From: Cytophagales bacterium
GTDB taxonomy: Bacteria > Bacteroidota > Bacteroidia > Cytophagales > UBA9547
DNA: 11,281 nt
Direction: 5' to 3'
Assembly (NCBI GenBank): GCA_025360395.1
Contig: JANYCH010000308.1
Coordinates: forward strand, 1-11,281
Shown here: piece after piece, positions 7,054 through 11,281 of the stretch
How the letters are laid out: each line of letters starts with the position of its first letter
Numbering within the stretch: position 1 is the stretch's first letter
The notes under the pieces: generated by a model
What the model was told of the DNA's origin: nothing
The model's database searches: none
What the model saw: only the letters and a program-made list of their open reading frames with translations
Position numbers and translations under genes: made by a program

Positions 7054-7077
7054 CTATTAACTATTAACTATTAACTA
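7052..7077 (+). repeat. Heptamer microsatellite CTATTAA x3
   Basis: Three perfect tandem copies of CTATTAA occupy 7054-7074, followed by CTA, and an AA precedes them. A degenerate version (TATTAACT and GCTATTAACT) stands at the same place beside repeat copy A near 2331-2360. A related TATTAACT/GTTAACTAT stretch lies at 771-793. Confidence 0.8.
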
Positions 7078-7108
7078 AAATCGGGCACCTTTTCCGGCTA
7101 TTCATTGC
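7067..7108 (+). repeat. Dispersed repeat copy B, left part (5' exon of the intron)
   Basis: Positions 7067-7101 match 2351-2385 at 30 of 35 bases, including an identical run from CCTTTTCCGGCTAT. The group II intron begins straight after 7108, cutting this copy in two. The last bases before the intron, CATTGC (7103-7108), are the expected place for the IBS1 site. Confidence 0.8.
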
Positions 7109-7625
7109 GTGTGACGTGAATCGATTTACTGAAAGATAAATCGAATGTCGAATAAGAGATGGCAGTCGGCCTGCCATTGTCGCTGTTCAAGCAGAGGCAA
7201 TAAACAACCTCCCGGTGCTTGATCAGTAATGGTTCGGTGTTGAACGGAAGGAGGAAAAGGTTCTGTTAAAGGAATCATGTAAGTAAATGAGAGATGAATG
7301 CAAATGAACCTCTGATGACGTAACGAGATAGCACTACCTATTGCCAAAAGCTGATGATGTAGTGCATCAGTGAAGATTATAGCGGGGACTTGCTTACTGG
7401 CTATAAGGCAATCGTTATTTAGGAGGCATGACTCATTTACAGGCTTTTATTCGAAACACGTGAGATCCCTGTCAGAGGACAAGCGAAAGGTACAAGGCAA
7501 CGAGGCCGAATAGTAATGCTGTCAGGGAAGTCGGATGATGTCATAGTAGTAATGAAGCCTTTGTAATGAAGGTGGAGCGAAGGGCATCAGTTATACAGTT
7601 GAGGATATATTAACAACTTTGAAAG

Positions 7626-7632
7626 AAGGAGG
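7626..7632 (+). promoter_or_regulatory. Strong Shine-Dalgarno before the intron RT gene
   Basis: AAGGAGG stands 6 bases before ATG 7639. It decides the start of the intron-encoded protein. The host genes in this window lack such a motif. Confidence 0.85.
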
Positions 7633-7638
7633 ATTAAC

Positions 7639-8877
7639 ATGTTTGAGACAACATCAAAAGGGTTGCCTGTCACCAAAGAAATGGTGAGGAGTGCATATCG
7701 AAAAGTCAGGTCTAACCAGGGAGCAGCAGGAGTTGACCGGGAGAGCTTAGAAACCTTTCGCCAAAACGAGCTGAACAATCTGTACAAGCTATGGAACCGT
7801 CTGAGTTCTGGCAGCTACTTTCCTAAACCAGTAAGATCAGTAATGATTCCAAAGGGAGATGGAAAGATGCGGGAACTGGGAATACCAACGGTCAGCGACA
7901 GGATAGCGCAACAATTAATCAAGGATTATCTTGAACCAAGACTTGAAGCGACATTTGTAGACCAATCCTATGGCTATCGTCCCCTGAAGAATGCCCATCA
8001 GGCAGTAAATGCAGTTACAGAAAATGTACACAAATACGCCTGGGTTCTGGATCTGGACATCAAAAGTTTCTTTGATGAAGTAGACCATGAACTCCTGATG
8101 AAAGCAGTAGACAGGCATGTTCCGGAAGATTGGGTGAAGATGTATATCCAAAGATGGCTTGAAAGTCCTGTACTAAAACAGGATGGTACACAGCAGGCAA
8201 AGAATGGACGTGGCACACCGCAAGGAGGCGTCATTAGTCCCCTGCTGGCCAATCTGTTTCTACACTATGTTATAGACAAATGGCTGGTGAAAGAATATCC
8301 TGCAATTGCGTTTGTGCGATATGCTGATGATATTATAATCCACTGTCATACAGAAGAACAGGCAAAGACTATAATGGGAGCTCTTAGAGGAAGGCTTGCC
8401 GAATGCAGGTTACGCCTCAATGAAGAGAAGACCAAAGTAGTTTACTGCCAGAATTATCAGCGGAAGAAAAGGAAAGACTATGGGAAGAAATTCGACTTTC
8501 TAGGCTTCACCTTCAAACCCCGTTCTGTAGAGTCTAAATATAAGGGAAGATTTTTGGGCTATGATTGCTCAATCAGTCAAAAGTCAGAATCAAGGATCAT
8601 GAAAAGCTGGCAGGAAAAGAACTGGTTAGGACTGAAACTATCATTACAGGAAATAGCCAACAAAGTTAATGTCCAGATGAAGGGCATTATAACTTACTAC
8701 GGTAAGTTTAACCGATGGAAACTATCCAAACTGTATATGCACTTCGGCTTTCGGTTGGCGAAATGGGCACTTAAGAAGTACAAGAGATTCTCAGGGAGTT
8801 ACAAGAAAGCCTTTATATGGGTGGGAGACTTGCGAAAGAGTTATCCCAACTTGTTTTACCACTGGAAATTCTGTTAA
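7639..8877 (+). CDS. ltrA: Group II intron reverse transcriptase/maturase
   Basis: This 412-residue intron-encoded protein binds its own intron RNA, helps it fold and splice, and copies it into DNA at new sites. The RT core shows VLDLDIKSFFDEVDH (136-150), RGTPQGGVISPLLANLFLH (191-209), the catalytic FVRYADD (225-231) and FDFLGFTF (285-292). After the thumb region, a group II maturase (X) domain lies at about 330-395, with KGIITYYGKF and RLAKWALKKYKRF. The chain ends in YPNLFYHWKF, as in related bacterial intron proteins. No HNH endonuclease domain follows, so insertion probably uses nicked or single-stranded target DNA, for instance at replication forks. Length is normal for endonuclease-less members and no frame damage is visible. 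DGR and retron RTs are excluded by the maturase domain and the flanking ribozyme. Confidence 0.97.
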   Translation: MFETTSKGLPVTKEMVRSAYRKVRSNQGAAGVDRESLETFRQNELNNLYKLWNRLSSGSYFPKPVRSVMIPKGDGKMRELGIPTVSDRIAQQLIKDYLEPRLEATFVDQSYGYRPLKNAHQAVNAVTENVHKYAWVLDLDIKSFFDEVDHELLMKAVDRHVPEDWVKMYIQRWLESPVLKQDGTQQAKNGRGTPQGGVISPLLANLFLHYVIDKWLVKEYPAIAFVRYADDIIIHCHTEEQAKTIMGALRGRLAECRLRLNEEKTKVVYCQNYQRKKRKDYGKKFDFLGFTFKPRSVESKYKGRFLGYDCSISQKSESRIMKSWQEKNWLGLKLSLQEIANKVNVQMKGIITYYGKFNRWKLSKLYMHFGFRLAKWALKKYKRFSGSYKKAFIWVGDLRKSYPNLFYHWKFC

Positions 8878-8901
8878 AGTACAACGAGATGAGTATAACA
8901 A

Positions 8902-8935
8902 GAGCCGTATGATAAGAGACTATCAAGTACGGTTC
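8902..8935 (+). ncRNA. Group II intron domain V (catalytic hairpin)
   Basis: This is a 34-nt hairpin of canonical length. GAGCCGTA (8902-8909) pairs with TACGGTTC (8928-8935). Then come TGATA/TATCA, a GAGA tetraloop of GNRA type closed by an A-C apposition, and the two-base AG bulge. The AGC catalytic triad is present in the first strand. Confidence 0.93.
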
Positions 8936-8938
8936 TGT

Positions 8939-8974
8939 GAGAGGCTTGGGCTGAAATGCCCTTGCCTACTCGAC
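8939..8974 (+). ncRNA. Group II intron domain VI with branch-point A
   Basis: GAGAGGC (8939-8945) pairs with GCCT-CTC (8964-8971), leaving a single bulged A at 8968. This is the seventh base from the 3' intron end, the normal place for the lariat branch point. GGGC/GCCC closes the upper stem over a TGAAAT loop. The tail GAC (8972-8974) ends the intron. Confidence 0.9.
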
Positions 8975-9056
8975 AATCTTTTTGTGGCAACAGCCAATAC
9001 ATGGGGATTTTAAAGCCGCAAAAAGGATTTTCATTGCTATCCTGGGCGCTTGCACC
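8975..9056 (+). repeat. Dispersed repeat copy B, right part (3' exon of the intron)
   Basis: The core ATCTTTTTGTGGC (8976-8988) is identical to 2394-2406, and GCTATCCTGGGCGCTTGCACC (9036-9056) matches the right end of copy A. Copy B keeps an internal stem: AATC.TTTTTGTGGC (8975-8988) pairs with GCCGCAAAAAGGATT (9015-9029), with one unpaired base and one G-T pair, around a 26-base loop. The intron lies exactly at the 5' foot of that stem. Confidence 0.8.
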
Positions 9057-9171
9057 TCTTAGGCTATTGTTTGGTAATTGGATGTTCTATAAACTTGCCG
9101 GGCGCATTATGAACCAGAACTATTAATCCATTAAAAGATCGAGGCTTAATATGTTTTGTCTTAATATTAAC

Positions 9172-9201
9172 AAAAAAGACCTTGCCTGATGGACAAGGTC
9201 T
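9172..9201 (-). terminator. rpoD: Rho-independent terminator of pnp-rpoD
   Basis: On the minus strand AGACCTTG (9201-9194) pairs perfectly with CAAGGTCT (9184-9177) over a 9-base loop, followed by a run of T down to 9172. It lies 27 bases after the rpoD stop codon and ends the minus-strand operon. Confidence 0.92.
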
Positions 9202-9228
9202 CTGAATTAATTACAAATGTATTAATGC

Positions 9229-10092
9229 TTAACCTAAATAAGGTTTTAAAGCTTTGCTTCTTGAAGTATGACGTAAACGACGGATCGCTTTTTCTTTGAT
9301 CTGGCGTACACGCTCACGTGTAAGGCTGAATTTTTCACCTATTTCTTCCAAAGTCATAGCATGCTCACCATTCAATCCAAAATAAAGTGCGATTACATCA
9401 GCTTCACGTTGGGTAAGTGTTGAAAGTGCTCTCTGGACTTCTTTACGCAAAGAATCATTGATCAGTCCTGAGTCAGGCGATTCCTCACCATCATTTTCAA
9501 GTACATCCAAAAGGCTGTTTTCTTCTCCCTGTACAAATGGCGCATCCATGGAAACATGGCGGCCAGAGATTTTTAAAGTATCCACAACCTCAGAGGTAGA
9601 AACTTCCAAAACCTCAGCTAATTCGTCTGGTGATGGTTCACGCTCAAATTTCTGCTCAAGTTCAGAAAAGGTTTTTGAGATTTTGTTCAAAGAACCTACC
9701 CTGTTCAAAGGTAAACGTACAATACGTGACTGCTCGGCCAAAGCCTGAAGGATTGACTGGCGGATCCACCACACTGCGTAAGAAATAAATTTAAAACCAC
9801 GGGTTTCATCGAAACGCTGTGCAGCTTTGATCAAACCAAGATTACCTTCGTTTATTAAATCACCCAACGAAAGGCCCTGATTTTGGTATTGCTTTGCAAC
9901 GGACACAACAAAACGAAGGTTGGCTTTGGTTAATTTTTCCAATGCGTACTGATCGCCTTCGCGGATACGTTTGGCCAAATCCACTTCTTCATCCGGAGTT
10001 AAAAGATCTACTTTACCGATTTCCTGCAAGTACTTATCCAGCGACTGGCTTTCCCTGTTGGTAATCTGTTTGCTGATCTTTAACTGTCTCAT
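9229..10092 (-). CDS. rpoD: Primary RNA polymerase sigma factor (sigma-70)
   Basis: This 287-residue protein directs RNA polymerase to housekeeping promoters. Region 1.2 is seen in DKYLQEIGKVDLLTPDEE. Region 2 is NLRFVVSVAKQYQNQGLSLG, GDLINEGNLGLIKAAQRFD and FISYAVWWIRQSILQAL. Region 3 begins SRIVRLPLNRV. Region 4 has the VIALYFGLNG segment and the helix-turn-helix MTLEEIGEKFSLTRERVRQI, ending in LRH..RSKALKPYLG. It lacks the N-terminal acidic region 1.1 and the non-conserved insert of E. coli RpoD, which is normal for Bacteroidota primary sigma factors; these recognise TTTG/TAnnTTTG promoters. It lies 34 bases downstream of pnp on the same strand, an arrangement conserved in the phylum. The ATG at 10092 has an A-rich leader with no Shine-Dalgarno motif. 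Confidence 0.97.
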   Translation of the reverse strand: MRQLKISKQITNRESQSLDKYLQEIGKVDLLTPDEEVDLAKRIREGDQYALEKLTKANLRFVVSVAKQYQNQGLSLGDLINEGNLGLIKAAQRFDETRGFKFISYAVWWIRQSILQALAEQSRIVRLPLNRVGSLNKISKTFSELEQKFEREPSPDELAEVLEVSTSEVVDTLKISGRHVSMDAPFVQGEENSLLDVLENDGEESPDSGLINDSLRKEVQRALSTLTQREADVIALYFGLNGEHAMTLEEIGEKFSLTRERVRQIKEKAIRRLRHTSRSKALKPYLG

Positions 10093-10126
10093 GTTATATG
10101 ATTTGTTTTTTTAAATAATGTATTAA

Positions 10127-11281
10127 TTAATTCTGAACAGCTGTTTCAGGCTTAGGCAAAAGAACTTTGCGCGATAGCTTGAATTTACCTGTCTTTTTGT
10201 CGACTTCAAGAAGTTTAACTTTTACAATTTCTCCATCTTGAAATACTCCGTCCATTGTTTCAAGACGCTCCCACTTAATTTCTGAGATATGAAGCAAACC
10301 ATCTTTACCAGGCATAAATTCAATAAATGCACCAAATGGCATTATTGATTTCACTTTACCTTCATAAACCTCACCTATTTCAGGTATTGCTACAATATCT
10401 TTGATCCTTCTTACAGCTGCATCCAGAGATGTTTTATCAATAGCAAAGATACTTACAATACCCTGGTTATTAACCTCTTCAATTACAACAGTTGCGCCGG
10501 TAGTCCTTTGGATTTCTTGAATGATTTTCCCGCCAGGACCAATAATAGCTCCGATAAATTCTTTCTCTACTGTCAAAGTTTTAGACCTTGGTGCATGTGG
10601 TTTTAAATCACTTGCCACTTCGGCTATTGTTTTCTTCATTTCAGCAAGAATGTGCAACCTGCCATTTCTTGCCTGTGCCAAAGCTTCTTCCACAATAGAA
10701 TAAGAAAGTCCGTGAACTTTCAGGTCCATCTGACAAGCCGTGATACCAAATTCGGTACCCGTCACTTTAAAGTCCATGTCTCCCAAATGATCTTCATCAC
10801 CAAGAATATCAGAAAGAACAGCATATTTGCCTGTTTTTTCATCAGAAATCAATCCCATCGCAATACCTGAAACGGGTGATTTGATTTTTATTCCGGCATC
10901 CATCAATGCAAGTGTACCTGCACATACCGTAGCCATAGAAGAGGATCCATTAGATTCCAGAATATCAGAAACTACGCGGATTGTATAAGGGTTTTCATTG
11001 TCAGGAGGAAGCACTTTTTTCAATGCTCTCAAGGCTAAATTACCATGACCCACTTCTCTTCTTCCCGGTCCTCTGTTTGGCTTAACTTCGCCTGTAGAGA
11101 AAGCAGGAAAATTATAATGAAGCATGAATTTGTTTGTACCATTGATCATGGCAGAATCAATTATCTGCTCATCAAGTTTGGTACCCAACGTAACAGTTGT
11201 CAAAGATTGTGTTTCACCCCTTGTAAACACAGCAGAACCGTGTGCACCTGGCAAATACCCAACTTCAGACCAAATGCCTCT
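10127..11281 (-). CDS. pnp: Polyribonucleotide nucleotidyltransferase (PNPase), C-terminal part
   Basis: These 384 residues are the second half of PNPase, which degrades RNA 3' to 5' using phosphate. The gene enters from the right edge, where the frame reads RGIWSEVGYLPGAHGSAVFT, so codons upstream are outside the window and no start lies here. The second RNase PH domain has FTRGETQ, FMLHYNFPAFSTGEV, GPGRREVGHG and the catalytic segment SDILGDEDHLGDMDFKV, whose two Asp (of DHLGD and GDMD) correspond to the metal and catalytic residues. A KH domain (FIGAIIGPGGKIIQEIQ) and an S1 domain (GKVKSIMPFGAFIEFMPG, then GLLHISEI) follow for RNA binding. The family usually has LPRTHGS where this protein has LPGAHGS. 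The gene is followed by rpoD with a 34-base gap, suggesting cotranscription. Confidence 0.97.
   Translation of the reverse strand, partial: RGIWSEVGYLPGAHGSAVFTRGETQSLTTVTLGTKLDEQIIDSAMINGTNKFMLHYNFPAFSTGEVKPNRGPGRREVGHGNLALRALKKVLPPDNENPYTIRVVSDILESNGSSSMATVCAGTLALMDAGIKIKSPVSGIAMGLISDEKTGKYAVLSDILGDEDHLGDMDFKVTGTEFGITACQMDLKVHGLSYSIVEEALAQARNGRLHILAEMKKTIAEVASDLKPHAPRSKTLTVEKEFIGAIIGPGGKIIQEIQRTTGATVVIEEVNNQGIVSIFAIDKTSLDAAVRRIKDIVAIPEIGEVYEGKVKSIMPFGAFIEFMPGKDGLLHISEIKWERLETMDGVFQDGEIVKVKLLEVDKKTGKFKLSRKVLLPKPETAVQN

Larger units (their letters stand above)
7109..8974 (+). mobile_element. Group II intron, apparently complete
   Basis: The element is 1866 bases long. It starts with GTGTGAC (7109-7115), fitting the group II 5' consensus GUGYG, and ends with GAC after domain VI. 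About 530 bases of noncoding domains I-III precede the reverse transcriptase gene, which lies in domain IV. Domains V and VI follow the gene. Excising 7109-8974 rejoins the two parts of repeat copy B with exactly the 8-base spacing found in uninterrupted copy A, independent support for both ends. All parts needed for splicing and retrohoming by the non-endonuclease route look intact. For EBS1, which should pair with CATTGC, GCAAT occurs at 7197-7201 and 7408-7412; I cannot decide between them. The structural class is not settled. Mobility is inferred, not shown. Confidence 0.93.

Noticed and set aside
7054..7077. Heptamer array as a CRISPR array
   Set aside because: The units are 7 bases and contiguous, with no spacers and no cas genes.
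7126..7347. 73-residue open frame on the minus strand inside the intron
   Set aside because: It lies over structured ribozyme domains and shows no protein family features.
7639..8877. Reverse transcriptase as part of a DGR, retron or defence system
   Set aside because: A maturase domain and flanking domains V and VI identify a group II intron; no template/variable repeats, msr/msd or effector genes are nearby.

Overview
The window looks like a chromosomal segment of a Bacteroidota bacterium, probably from the Cytophagia/Sphingobacteriia side. Four things point there: a short primary sigma factor without region 1.1 that follows pnp, a secreted protein ending in a type IX secretion (T9SS) sorting domain, a TonB C-terminal-domain protein of the Bacteroidota type, and promoter-like TAnnTTTG boxes with AT-rich leaders that lack Shine-Dalgarno sequences. 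The assignment rests on protein and signal recognition only; no database search was possible.

Layout. Positions 1-155 are the 3' end of a threonyl-tRNA synthetase gene on the + strand. A DUF4160/DUF2442 pair follows with no gap (156-660); the DUF4160 gene carries an in-frame TAA and the pair ends at a strong terminator. Next come a T9SS-exported protein with two related domains (827-2230), a repeat-bearing intergenic stretch, an outer-membrane beta-barrel gene split by a frameshift (2681-3393), an MtfA-like zinc peptidase with a membrane anchor (3534-4349), a secreted TonB C-terminal-domain protein (4432-4845) and a full-length ABC exporter half-transporter (5062-6903). All of these are on the + strand.

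An apparently complete group II intron (7109-8974) lies between the ABC exporter and the minus-strand pnp-rpoD pair. It encodes an intact reverse transcriptase/maturase and has a canonical 34-nt domain V and a domain VI with a bulged branch-point A. It sits inside a dispersed intergenic repeat, and a second, uninterrupted copy of that repeat lies at 2351-2475. Removing the intron at the inferred ends restores the spacing of the uninterrupted copy exactly, which supports both ends. The minus strand at the right end holds the 3' part of pnp, then rpoD and a clear rpoD terminator; this is the conserved Bacteroidota pnp-rpoD order.

The window mixes housekeeping genes (thrS, pnp, rpoD) with envelope genes and two decaying loci. 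I found no CRISPR array, tRNA or rRNA, and no recognisable new multi-gene defence or biosynthetic system. The most interesting items are the intron-in-repeat arrangement, the nonsense-broken DUF4160 next to an intact DUF2442 partner, and the split outer-membrane gene.
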